DNA from: PXAP01 sp964421595
Lineage (GTDB): Bacteria; Bacteroidota; Bacteroidia; Bacteroidales; PUMT01
NCBI GenBank assembly: GCA_964421595.1
Contig: CAYQXY010000016.1
Span: 1 to 64,000, forward strand
Reading direction: 5' to 3'
DNA length: 64,000 nt
Shown: positions 33,544-42,481 of the stretch, in pieces
Layout of the letters: every line of letters starts with the position of its first letter
How positions within the stretch are numbered: the stretch's first letter is position 1
Notes under the pieces: generated by a model
What the model saw: only the letters and a program-made list of their open reading frames with translations
The model's database searches: none
Told to the model about the DNA's origin: nothing
Made by a program: the position numbers and the translations under genes

Positions 33544-35865
33544 CTATTCATATCTCAGGATATCTGCCGGATTCCTGTTTGCTGCCCTCCATGTCTGCCA
33601 GCTTACAGTAATAACTACAAGTATTAATGCTATGCTGCCACCGGAGAGGAAAAACCATATTCCCGGTTCAATCCGGTAGTGGAACACTGAAAGGAATCCC
33701 TGGGTGAATACCATTGCTATTGGTGTTGCAATAAGAATGGCTATAACCACCTGAATAACCAGTCCCCGTGAAATCTTCATCATAACAGATCTTACCGAAG
33801 CACCAAAAACCTTTCTTACACCAACCTCCTTCCGGTACTTCTGGGCTATGAACATTGACAATCCGAACAGGCCGATCAGTGATGCAATTATTGTTAACAG
33901 GAAGAACAGTTGCATCAACTGCATGGCAGATACAAACGATTGAGCCTCTTCTGTTTCATACAATACATCATCATGATACTTCAACTCGACAGGATAATCA
34001 GGATTGAAGCTGCTGAGAACTTCTGTAATATATTCATGAGCTGATTGCCGGCTTGCTGGGTTAATCCTTATCATCAGAAATTCATCATTATCGCCACTAG
34101 GTCTGTACAATGATGGTGTATTGCCGAAAATAGGTGGCAATGCCATATAATTGTCCATGACACCAATTATATTGTAGTGATTTCCATAGAGCATTAATGT
34201 ATGACCTACCGGATCAGACAATTCAATAAACTCTGCCGTCTCCTTGTTTATTACAATTGAATTCTCATGGTCACCGGCAAAATTTTCGGAAAAAAATCTT
34301 CCTTCGGCCACCCCAATATTATAAACGACCGGGAAATCCTGCTCAAATCTGTATATTGCAGCCAGGGAACGGTTATCTTCATCTTTCCAGTTGGTTGTTT
34401 GATTTACTCCATATGAAGGTATAGTAGAGCCCCATGATACAGCCTCGATATCAGGATTAGCCAGAAGTTCGGCTTTAACAGTTTTCAGGTCCCCCCAGGG
34501 CCGGCCTGTAAGGCATATCACATTTTCAGAAACATATCCCATGATATCTTCATTATCCATATGTTTTGCCTGTTCCTGAATGACCATGATCATCTGTATG
34601 AAAATAACGGCGAAAATAAACTGAACTGTGGTGAGGATATATTTAGAATAGCTCTTTCCTAAGATTTTAGCATTCAAGTCCTTCAGCAGATTGGAAGTCT
34701 GTATGCCTGAATACCGGATAGCAGGGTAAAATCCTGAGAACAATACTGTAACCAGAATAAGCAGTATCCCGTAAATAATGAATCGCATGTCGGCAGCCAG
34801 GTGTATGTTCGTATCCATTAATGAATTGAACCATGGCAGAATGCTTTTAAGCAGAATAAGTGCCAGGTTAAAACCTATCAGTGTTGAAAGCATGGTGTCA
34901 ATAAAGAATTGTTTAACCACATCAGACCTGGTAGCCCCGTTGACTTTCCTTATCCCAACCTCTTTTTTCCTGGTAGAGAAAAGAATATTTGTAAGGTTTA
35001 TATAATTAAATATTGAGGTAACAAGTACAAAAAATCCTCCAATCAGCAATGCCATAAATTTACCCCGGTTGTTGCTGAAAGTGCCTTTGAAGTGAATATC
35101 CTTCACCGGCATCAGAAAGGCATGAACATCTTCTATAGGCACTGGTATCTCGTACGATTCATAAATACTCCTGTTTAAACTACTTATATCAGTTCCTTCT
35201 TCAACCAGCAAATAGTTATTATAGATGCCGCTTTGATATTCATTGTAGTTCCATCCAAACCTGTTTGCAATGGTAAACGGGATGATAATATCGGCATCTA
35301 AATGTGTGTTTGATGGGAAATCATTATAAATACCCGTAATAAGGAAATCAATTTTCTCACCATATAAATCAAAAGTTATAGTATTGCCAACCCCGTTCTC
35401 ATCGCCGAAATACTTTAATGATGTACTTCTGGAAAGAACAAGAGTCGTTGGATCGGTTGTTGGATTCCCTGAAAGAAAAGGAATTGTAAAGAGTGCAAAG
35501 ACACCTGAATCGGCAACCATAATTTTTTCTTCCCGAAAAAGGGCATCTCCAACCCTGGCAATTCCTGTTGCAGGCCTGGAAATAGAGTAATCAACTACTT
35601 CAGGAAACATTTCCTTTATTGCGGCACCTTCAGGTCCAAAGGACTGGGGTGCCCATTCTATTACTCCAAAGGCTCCTCCAAGATATATTTTAGAAATGTT
35701 ATCGGCATTCTTATGAACACTTTCATAATTCAGTTCATGTTTGGCAAAAAGAATTGCAAGTATCGCAGAGGCAAGTCCGAGGGTTAATCCAAAAATATTG
35801 ATAAATGAAACTGCGCGGTTTTTCAGGAGGTTTCTCCAGGCTATTGTAATATAATTAAAGAGCAT
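33544..35865 (-). CDS. ABC transporter permease, MacB/FtsX tandem type
   Basis: 773 residues in two similar halves. The first membrane helix (FINIFGLTLGLASAILAILFA) is followed by a MacB-type periplasmic domain (about 45-280), three helices forming an FtsX domain (STRKKEVGIRKVNGATRSDV), then a second periplasmic domain (about 430-640) and a second FtsX domain (YRKEVGVRKVFGASVRSVM) near the C-terminus. This large two-domain permease is typical of Bacteroidota and normally works with a separate LolD/MacB ATPase, not found next to it. Such permeases export peptides, lipoproteins or lipids, or respond to cell-envelope stress. The start at 35865 begins the standard LFNYITIAWRNLLKNRAVSF segment. 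Confidence 0.9.
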   Translation of the reverse strand: MLFNYITIAWRNLLKNRAVSFINIFGLTLGLASAILAILFAKHELNYESVHKNADNISKIYLGGAFGVIEWAPQSFGPEGAAIKEMFPEVVDYSISRPATGIARVGDALFREEKIMVADSGVFALFTIPFLSGNPTTDPTTLVLSRSTSLKYFGDENGVGNTITFDLYGEKIDFLITGIYNDFPSNTHLDADIIIPFTIANRFGWNYNEYQSGIYNNYLLVEEGTDISSLNRSIYESYEIPVPIEDVHAFLMPVKDIHFKGTFSNNRGKFMALLIGGFFVLVTSIFNYINLTNILFSTRKKEVGIRKVNGATRSDVVKQFFIDTMLSTLIGFNLALILLKSILPWFNSLMDTNIHLAADMRFIIYGILLILVTVLFSGFYPAIRYSGIQTSNLLKDLNAKILGKSYSKYILTTVQFIFAVIFIQMIMVIQEQAKHMDNEDIMGYVSENVICLTGRPWGDLKTVKAELLANPDIEAVSWGSTIPSYGVNQTTNWKDEDNRSLAAIYRFEQDFPVVYNIGVAEGRFFSENFAGDHENSIVINKETAEFIELSDPVGHTLMLYGNHYNIIGVMDNYMALPPIFGNTPSLYRPSGDNDEFLMIRINPASRQSAHEYITEVLSSFNPDYPVELKYHDDVLYETEEAQSFVSAMQLMQLFFLLTIIASLIGLFGLSMFIAQKYRKEVGVRKVFGASVRSVMMKISRGLVIQVVIAILIATPIAMVFTQGFLSVFHYRIEPGIWFFLSGGSIALILVVITVSWQTWRAANRNPADILRYE

Positions 35866-36052
35866 AGGGCTGATCTTTTAAGTTTTATTCCGGACAATTT
35901 ATCTTGCAGCAGATAGTCCGGGAATTTATGATAATTTTCAGTTTATGGCAACGTGCATAAAAGCATTTTGCCGTCCGGTCTGATTTGACATTATCTGTGC
36001 CATAGTGATTAATTACTGATTTACAGAATCATACATTAAAACAAATTTGTCT

Positions 36053-36089
36053 GATTGTCACAAAACAGTACAACCATTGTACGATTATG
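36053..36089. promoter_or_regulatory. conserved regulatory motif, copy 1 (permease)
   Basis: ATTGTCACAAAACAG (36054-36068) and TGTACGATT (36078-36086) recur with identical spacing at 57951-57965 and 57975-57983. Here the centre is also a clean inverted repeat, GTACAA-CCA-TTGTAC. The motif lies 189 bp upstream of the minus-strand permease gene. It probably marks the binding site of one regulator or an unusual promoter; the factor is unknown. Confidence 0.6.
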
Positions 36090-36255
36090 TAACGTTTAAA
36101 TATATTTGATTACATCACTTAGTAATCTTGCACTCCACTTAACCACAACCATTATCGGGAACTGAAATCAGTGACTTGAGGTGGGTAGAAGGAAATAACC
36201 AAAGTCGTAAAATCCGAATAATTTGCATAAATAAATTATTCACTGATCATTTTGT

Positions 36256-36263
36256 TAACTTTG
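36256..36263 (+). promoter_or_regulatory. -7 box of the ACT-domain gene/metH
   Basis: TAACTTTG, an exact TAnnTTTG, 29 bp before the ATG at 36293. A TTTG at 36222 is too far away (30 bp) to be the ideal partner. Confidence 0.55.
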
Positions 36264-36292
36264 TGTTTATAATTTAACAAACAAGATTCCCC

Positions 36293-36955
36293 ATGAGCAT
36301 TGCACAGGCCGTTGACAAGCTGATTGCACAGTCCCCTTTTATGGAAGAGGCTCTCACTGACAACCTTATCAATGTATCTTCTCTTGCCCGGAAACTTCGT
36401 CCGGAAATTGAGAAAATTCTTAAGAAACCGGTTCAGGAAGGTGCAATAGTCATGGCGATAAACCGAAGAGCACCAGGATATTATTATAAGATAAGCAAGG
36501 GCATAAAAACTTTCATGAATAAGCTTGGAGATATTATTGTCCGCTCAGACCTCAGTGATCATAGTTTTGAAAATTCTCCAACGCTTATAACATGCCAGCG
36601 AAATCTGATGGACGAGATTGGTTCGGAAAAAAATGTATTCTGCACCTTTTCCCAGGGGGTATATGAAACAACAATAGTGGTTAGCAATGCTCTTGACCCG
36701 GTCATAGACAGAGTATTCAACAATGAAAAAAGGCTTTCACAAAAAAACGGGCTCAGTTCAGTAACCATTCGTCTACCTGAGGATAATACAGAAATATCTG
36801 GTATTTACTATTACATATTAAAAAGCCTTGCCTGGGGAGGTATAAATATTTATGAAATTATTTCTACAACAAACGAAGTCAGCATAATAGTTGAGGAGAA
36901 GGATGTACATAAAGCATTCCCTATTCTGCTAAACCTGAAAAAGCCAAATGTCTGA
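36293..36955 (+). CDS. ACT-domain protein upstream of metH
   Basis: 220 residues, soluble, no signal peptide. The N-terminal 60 residues are helical (VDKLIAQSPFMEEALTDNLI, VSSLARKLRPEIEKILKK) and look like a small DNA-binding or dimerisation unit. Residues about 150-215 resemble an aspartokinase-type ACT domain (SVTIRLPEDNTEISGIYYYI, GGINIYEIISTTNEVSIIV). ACT domains bind amino acids. The gene ends 76 bp before metH on the same strand, so a regulatory role in methionine or aspartate-family metabolism is a reasonable guess. I do not recognise a named family. Confidence 0.65.
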   Translation: MSIAQAVDKLIAQSPFMEEALTDNLINVSSLARKLRPEIEKILKKPVQEGAIVMAINRRAPGYYYKISKGIKTFMNKLGDIIVRSDLSDHSFENSPTLITCQRNLMDEIGSEKNVFCTFSQGVYETTIVVSNALDPVIDRVFNNEKRLSQKNGLSSVTIRLPEDNTEISGIYYYILKSLAWGGINIYEIISTTNEVSIIVEEKDVHKAFPILLNLKKPNV

Positions 36956-37031
36956 AAGGTAGTCCACAAGAGGTTTTTTATCTGGGTTTTACCAGTTACA
37001 TTGTAATGTTCCGTAAAAAAAAGATAAAAAA

Positions 37032-40000
37032 ATGAAAGATCTGCATCCAATACAAAAAATACTTCAAACCAGAATACTGGTTCTTGATGGTGCCATGGGT
37101 ACTATGATCCAGCAATACAAATTAGATGAAGAGGGCTACAGGTCAGATATTTTTGCTTCACATCCCTCTTCCCTGAAAGGTAATAATGATCTGCTGAATA
37201 TCAGCAGACCTGAAATAATAAGTGAGATACATCAAAAATTCCTGGAAGCGGGAGCAGACATAATTGAGACCAACACCTTTAATGCCAATTCAATATCGAT
37301 GGCGGACTATAATCTGTCCCATCTTGTAAAGGAAATTAACCACGAGGCAGTTAAAATTGCAAGGAAGTGTACTGAAAAATATACCCGGGCAAACCCTGAC
37401 AAACCCAGATTTGTGGCCGGGTCAATAGGTCCGACCAATAAAACTGCAAGCATGTCTCCCGATGTCAATGATCCGGGCTTCAGGGCAGTAAGTTTTGATG
37501 ATCTTAAAGATGTCTATTACGAGCAGGCTGAAGCTCTTTTTGATGCGGGAGTCGATGTATTCCTTCTTGAAACAGTTTTTGATACCTTGAATGCCAAGGC
37601 AGCATTAAGTGCGGTTAACTTACTTTTTGACAACAGGAAGAAATCGATCCCTGTTATGCTTTCATTTACAATTACTGATGCAAGCGGAAGAACTCTTTCA
37701 GGACAAACACTGGAAGCCTTTCTATATTCAGTATCACATTTCCCTTTGCTGAGTCTGGGGTTGAATTGTGCCATGGGAGCCAAAGAACTGGGTTCACATA
37801 TTGAGGAATTAAGCAGCCGTACTCACTTCCTGACAAGTATTTATCCCAATGCGGGACTTCCAAACCAGCTCGGCGAGTATGATGAGAGTCCCCGGGAAAT
37901 GGCAGTCTATATCGAAAACTTCCTTAAGAAACGCCTGGTAAATATCATAGGTGGATGTTGCGGTACCACTCCCGAGCATATTGCAATTTTTTCCCGTCTT
38001 GCAGAAAAGGCAGAGGTGAGGGTCCCGTCTGAGTCAGAACCTGCCTTGAGATTAAGCGGACTGGAGGCTTTGCCTGTATTTGAAGGAAGTAACTTTATAA
38101 ATATAGGTGAAAGAACCAATGTTTCAGGTTCAATCAGGTTTGCCAGGCTGATAAGGGAGGAAAAATATGATGAAGCACTCGATGTTGCCCGTCAGCAGGT
38201 AGACAACGGGGCACAGGTAATAGATGTAAATATGGATGATGCCATGCTTGATTCAGAAAAGGCAATGGTAAGATTTCTAAACCTGATGGCAGCTGAGCCC
38301 GATATAGCAAGAGTTCCGCTTATGATCGACTCGTCAAAATGGACAGTTCTTGAAAGCGGATTAAAATGTTTGCAGGGGAAGGGGATAGTAAACTCCATAA
38401 GCCTTAAGGAGGGTGAGGAGGTATTCCTGAAACATGCAAAATTCATCAAAGATATGGGTGCTGCAGTTGTGGTAATGGCATTTGACGAGGAAGGGCAAGC
38501 GGCTGATTTTAAACGTAAAACAGAAATATGCAAAAGGGCTTATGATCTCCTTACCAAAGAAGCTAAATTCCCTCCGCAGGATATTATCTTCGATCCGAAC
38601 ATTCTCACAATATGTACCGGCATGGAGGAGCATGACAACTATGCCGTTGATTTTCTGGAGAGTATCAAATGGATAAGATCAAACCTCCCCTACGCCAATA
38701 TAAGCGGAGGTATCTCAAACCTTTCATTTTCCTTCAGGGGAAACAACACGGTCAGGGAAGCAATGCATGCGGCTTTCCTCTATCATGCCATTAAAGCCGG
38801 CCTGACAATGGGAATTGTTAATGCCGGTGCACTTATGGTCTATAATGAAATTCCCGGTGATCTGCTGAAACTGGTTGAAGATGCTATTTTCAACAGAAGA
38901 AAAGATGCTACCTCCAGGCTCCTGATATTTACCGAACAAATGGGCAAGCAGGAAGGAAAAACTGCAGAAAAGGTTAGCGAATGGCGCAACAAGCCTGTAA
39001 AAGAAAGAATAATTCATGCGCTGGTAAACGGACTTGATCAGTTTGTCGAAACTGACGCTGAAGAAGCCCGGCAAAGTTTCGACCGCTCAATAGACCTGAT
39101 TGAAGGTCCGCTGATGGAAGGAATGAATGTAGTAGGCGATCTGTTTGGTGAAGGTAAAATGTTTCTGCCCCAGGTAGTTAAAAGCGCCAGGGTAATGAAA
39201 AAAGCGGTTGCCTACCTCCAGCCATATATAGAACAGGAAAAACTCGAAGGAGATACCCGAAAAAATGCCGGAAAAGTAGTTCTGGCTACCGTCAAGGGAG
39301 ATGTTCATGATATAGGCAAAAACATAGTAGGTGTTGTTCTGGGTTGCAATAACTATGAAGTTATTGACCTTGGGGTGATGGTACCGTCAGATACAATCCT
39401 GAAAACCGCTGTTAAGGAAAAAGCAGATGCAATTGGACTGAGTGGATTAATAACTCCGTCGCTTGAAGAGATGGTCAGTGTGGCGCAGCAGATGCAGGAA
39501 ATGAACCTGGAAATACCACTGCTTATCGGTGGAGCTACAACCAGTGAGATGCACACAGCCGTAAAAATAAATCCAGCTTATAACCAGCCGGTAATACATG
39601 TGCGTGATGCATCCAAATGTACCGGAGTACTCTCCTCATTGCTTTCTCCCACGCAAAAACCCGGGTACGTTCAGGGTATAAAGGAAAGGTATGATCAATT
39701 AAAGGTAAAACAGGGCATGACAAGGAGAGGAAAGCAGTTTATTAGTCTTGATCAGGCAAGGGAAAATAAATTCAGGCTCACAATTGAACAGCATGAGATA
39801 AAATTTCCGGAAACCGGCGAGGTATGGCTAAAAGATCTTTCACCGGAGACTCTTATACCTTATATAGACTGGACATTCCTTTTCCATGCATGGAAGGTAA
39901 CAGGTAAGTATCCTGAAATATTCGACGATCCGGTTAAGGGTGTGGAAGCCGTTAAACTATTTGATGATGCACAGGCAATGCTCAACAAAATTATAAATGA

Positions 40001-40706
40001 GGATATACTCGGCCTAAGTGGTGTAGCCAGCTTTTATCCTGCCAACTCCGTTGGTGATGATATTATCATATACAATAATTATGATAAGGAAAAAGAGATA
40101 ACACGATTCAATTTTCTCCGTAACCAGGAACAAAAAGAAGAAGGGGTACCGAACCTTTGCCTTGCTGATTTTATTGCCCCCGTCGAAAGTGGTATAACCG
40201 ATGTAATAGGTTTGTTCGCTGTTACTGCCGGAAAAGGTATCGAACCCTGGGTGAAAAAGTTTGAGAAAGATAATGATGATTACAGCAGCATAATGCTTAA
40301 AGTGCTTGCCGACAGGCTGGCCGAAGCCTTCGCTGAATATCTTCATAAGCAGGTCAGAATGGAATACTGGGGATATGTTAAGGATGAAGACCTTGAACCA
40401 GGGGACCTTCTGAAAGAAATGTACCAGGGAATAAGGCCTGCTCCCGGTTACCCGGCCTGTCCCGAGCATTCAGAAAAGGAGAAACTTTTTAACCTGTTGA
40501 AGGTAAATGAGAAAACCGGTATCAGCCTCACAGAAAATTTTGCCATGTATCCAGCCGCAGCTGTAAGCGGCTTCTATTTTGCGCATCCTGAAAGCAGATA
40601 CTTCAACATCGGCAGGATACTTGAAGATCAGGTAATTGATTATGCATTAAGAAAGAATATCTCAATGGTAAAAGCCAAAAGGCTACTTGCAAGCCTTATT
40701 GATTGA
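37032..40706 (+). CDS. metH: cobalamin-dependent methionine synthase
   Basis: 1224 residues, full length compared with E. coli MetH (1227). Domains in order: homocysteine/zinc domain (about 10-330; DGAMGTMIQ; zinc ligands Cys246 and the Cys309-Cys310 pair in GGCCGTT), pterin-binding methyl-THF domain (about 350-620; NIGERTNVSGS), cobalamin domain (about 650-890; DVHDIGKN with the cobalt-ligating His at residue 759, as in E. coli) and the SAM-binding reactivation domain (about 910-1220; RPAPGYPACPEHSEK). It transfers the methyl group of 5-methyl-THF to homocysteine in the cytoplasm. No cobalamin or SAM riboswitch fits in the 76-bp gap upstream, so any such control would lie before the ACT-domain gene. 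Confidence 0.97.
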   Translation: MKDLHPIQKILQTRILVLDGAMGTMIQQYKLDEEGYRSDIFASHPSSLKGNNDLLNISRPEIISEIHQKFLEAGADIIETNTFNANSISMADYNLSHLVKEINHEAVKIARKCTEKYTRANPDKPRFVAGSIGPTNKTASMSPDVNDPGFRAVSFDDLKDVYYEQAEALFDAGVDVFLLETVFDTLNAKAALSAVNLLFDNRKKSIPVMLSFTITDASGRTLSGQTLEAFLYSVSHFPLLSLGLNCAMGAKELGSHIEELSSRTHFLTSIYPNAGLPNQLGEYDESPREMAVYIENFLKKRLVNIIGGCCGTTPEHIAIFSRLAEKAEVRVPSESEPALRLSGLEALPVFEGSNFINIGERTNVSGSIRFARLIREEKYDEALDVARQQVDNGAQVIDVNMDDAMLDSEKAMVRFLNLMAAEPDIARVPLMIDSSKWTVLESGLKCLQGKGIVNSISLKEGEEVFLKHAKFIKDMGAAVVVMAFDEEGQAADFKRKTEICKRAYDLLTKEAKFPPQDIIFDPNILTICTGMEEHDNYAVDFLESIKWIRSNLPYANISGGISNLSFSFRGNNTVREAMHAAFLYHAIKAGLTMGIVNAGALMVYNEIPGDLLKLVEDAIFNRRKDATSRLLIFTEQMGKQEGKTAEKVSEWRNKPVKERIIHALVNGLDQFVETDAEEARQSFDRSIDLIEGPLMEGMNVVGDLFGEGKMFLPQVVKSARVMKKAVAYLQPYIEQEKLEGDTRKNAGKVVLATVKGDVHDIGKNIVGVVLGCNNYEVIDLGVMVPSDTILKTAVKEKADAIGLSGLITPSLEEMVSVAQQMQEMNLEIPLLIGGATTSEMHTAVKINPAYNQPVIHVRDASKCTGVLSSLLSPTQKPGYVQGIKERYDQLKVKQGMTRRGKQFISLDQARENKFRLTIEQHEIKFPETGEVWLKDLSPETLIPYIDWTFLFHAWKVTGKYPEIFDDPVKGVEAVKLFDDAQAMLNKIINEDILGLSGVASFYPANSVGDDIIIYNNYDKEKEITRFNFLRNQEQKEEGVPNLCLADFIAPVESGITDVIGLFAVTAGKGIEPWVKKFEKDNDDYSSIMLKVLADRLAEAFAEYLHKQVRMEYWGYVKDEDLEPGDLLKEMYQGIRPAPGYPACPEHSEKEKLFNLLKVNEKTGISLTENFAMYPAAAVSGFYFAHPESRYFNIGRILEDQVIDYALRKNISMVKAKRLLASLID

Positions 40707-41062
40707 TTATAAGGCACGAATCAGTGAAATGCCAATAATTATCTGTTTAATGCACTTAATAATTCTGTGATACAGCACCTCATGTGTTTCATCCGAATAA
40801 TTTAAAATTATTAATCTATTTATAAGTAAGTTACAATTGCTAATCACGTGGTCGCCACGGATGGATCACCCATGGATTATTCGTTTCTTTTTTGTGTGCC
40901 TTGGCTCATGGGAGATTCATTTAAAGATATCCAGATATATCTCAGAGTGTAAGCCAAATAAGGCTGAACGTCCTATTATGGACTTCCAGAATATACCGCC
41001 AACTGAGATATGCGATAACAATGCTGCTGTTGTCGCATTTCTGCTTGAGCCCCAGCTCTTAA
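40707..41062. other. convergent intergenic region with palindromic repeat
   Basis: 356 bp between the convergent metH and pfkA genes. It holds the palindromic repeat at 40844-40920. No terminator with a clean T-run and no gene recognised. Confidence 0.45.
40844..40920. repeat. palindromic dispersed repeat, copy 2 (inverted)
   Basis: Arms ATGGATCACCCATG (40861-40874) and CATGGGAGATTCAT (40907-40920) around a 32-base spacer containing TTTCTTTTTTGTGTG. Its reverse complement aligns with copy 1 at 21634-21687, including the spacer's A-rich run. The 17 bases before the left arm (TCACGTGGTCGCCACGG) resemble the flank of copy 3 near 46777. Confidence 0.6.
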
Positions 41063-42043
41063 TTACCTGGCAAGTAGTTCTGCAATATATTTTAATTCGA
41101 TGTTAATTTCATTGTGGTGCTTGATCGATTTACTGAACGGGGTGAATACAATCTTCCGGTTAACCGATCCGACCATAACACCGCGCCGGCCTTCGACAAG
41201 CCCTTTAACACCCTGGTAACCCAGTCCGCTGCCGAGAATCCTGTCAAAAGCAGTCGGTCTGCCTCCGCGCTGGATATGCCCGAGTATTGTAACACGTGTA
41301 CTGTAGTCAGGGAAACGCTCTTTAACTATTTTTTGTACCTCCATTGCTCCACCAAAGTCATCTCCTTCCGATACAATTACAATTGCCGATCCCTCGTCTT
41401 TTGTTAATCTTTTTCTAAGCATTTCTAAAAGTTCCTCAATATGGGTCTGCGATTCAGGAATCAGTATCTTTCCTGCACCACTGGCAATCCCACTGCGCAG
41501 GGCAATAAAACCGGCATCCCGTCCCATCACCTCAACAATGAACAGCCTGTCGTGGGAATGTGCGGTATCCCTCAGTTTATCAACAGCCTCGACTACTGTA
41601 TTTACTGCAGTGTCGTACCCTATTGTATAATCGGTACCGAACAGGTCATTATCAATTGTGCCGGGAAGGCCAATCACAGGGAAGTCAAATTCTTTCATGA
41701 ATATACCGGCACCTGTAAATGTTCCGTCACCTCCGATGACTACCAGGGCATCAATCTGGTTTTTCTTTAAATTTTCCCAGGCTTTTTTCCTGCCTTCAGT
41801 TGTCCTGAACTCTTCACACCTTGAACTCTTTAAAATTGTTCCGCCCCTTTGGATAATATTATGGACATCCTTACTGGTAATTGTCTTGATATCGTCAAAT
41901 ACCATTCCCCAGAATCCTTTATAAATACCTGCTACTTCAATATCATAATGGAGGGCAGTCTTTACCACTGCCCTGACTGCGGCATTCATCCCGGGGGAAT
42001 CGCCTCCCGAAGTCAAAACACCAATCTTTCTGAATTTTTCCAT
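41063..42043 (-). CDS. pfkA: ATP-dependent 6-phosphofructokinase
   Basis: 326 residues, standard bacterial PFK length. Motifs: TSGGDSPGMNAAVRAVV for ATP binding, VVIGGDGTFTGA (Gly after GGDGT as in ATP-dependent enzymes), PGTIDNDL with the catalytic Asp, VEVMGRDAGFIAL for fructose-6-phosphate and LGHIQRGGRPTAFDR. It commits fructose-6-phosphate to glycolysis in the cytoplasm. Monocistronic, facing metH. Confidence 0.96.
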   Translation of the reverse strand: MEKFRKIGVLTSGGDSPGMNAAVRAVVKTALHYDIEVAGIYKGFWGMVFDDIKTITSKDVHNIIQRGGTILKSSRCEEFRTTEGRKKAWENLKKNQIDALVVIGGDGTFTGAGIFMKEFDFPVIGLPGTIDNDLFGTDYTIGYDTAVNTVVEAVDKLRDTAHSHDRLFIVEVMGRDAGFIALRSGIASGAGKILIPESQTHIEELLEMLRKRLTKDEGSAIVIVSEGDDFGGAMEVQKIVKERFPDYSTRVTILGHIQRGGRPTAFDRILGSGLGYQGVKGLVEGRRGVMVGSVNRKIVFTPFSKSIKHHNEINIELKYIAELLAR

Positions 42044-42481
42044 TGAACTGTCCTTTTATTAAAATTTCATTAACCTCTAATTTACAAAAAGTAAATTGCA
42101 GGGCAAATGCGAAAAGTGAAAAATCTGTTTTTACCGTGTCTTTAAACAACCGCACTTTCGGAAATGTTTATTTCTCTTTTATATTTAAGAAGCAAAAATA
42201 TTTTTAAGAAAATATAAAGTTTCGACTTACAGGAGTGACCGCTTCGATTTAACTTAAAATATTATTTAAGCCCAACCTATACATGTCTTAATTATCAAAC
42301 CATCACTCTGGAACTCTGTGTTTCAAATAATTGAATCCTCAAGCCATGTTCCTTGATCTGTATTCGATGTAAGAGGATTTCCCATGATTTATTTTTCCTC
42401 GTTTGTATAATTTCGGATAAAAAATTCTCATGCCCATTTGACTGTCAATTATTACTGAACTGAGTGCCATCTTTTCAAGGA
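42044..42481. other. intergenic region between pfkA and the RND gene
   Basis: 438 bp. It contains the pfkA upstream region (T-rich, TTACTTTTTG near the gene on the minus strand, an off-register -7-like run) and the 3' flank of the RND pump gene. Short frames here are not gene-like. Confidence 0.35.

Larger units (their letters stand above)
35866..36292. other. divergent intergenic region with shared motif
   Basis: 427 bp between the divergent permease and ACT-domain genes. It contains the 37-bp motif described separately (36053-36089) and a plus-strand -7 box at 36256. No gene recognised. Confidence 0.5.

Noticed and set aside
36956..37031. Cobalamin or SAM riboswitch before metH
   Set aside because: The 76-bp gap is too short and shows no conserved riboswitch core; nothing suitable was seen upstream of the ACT-domain gene either.
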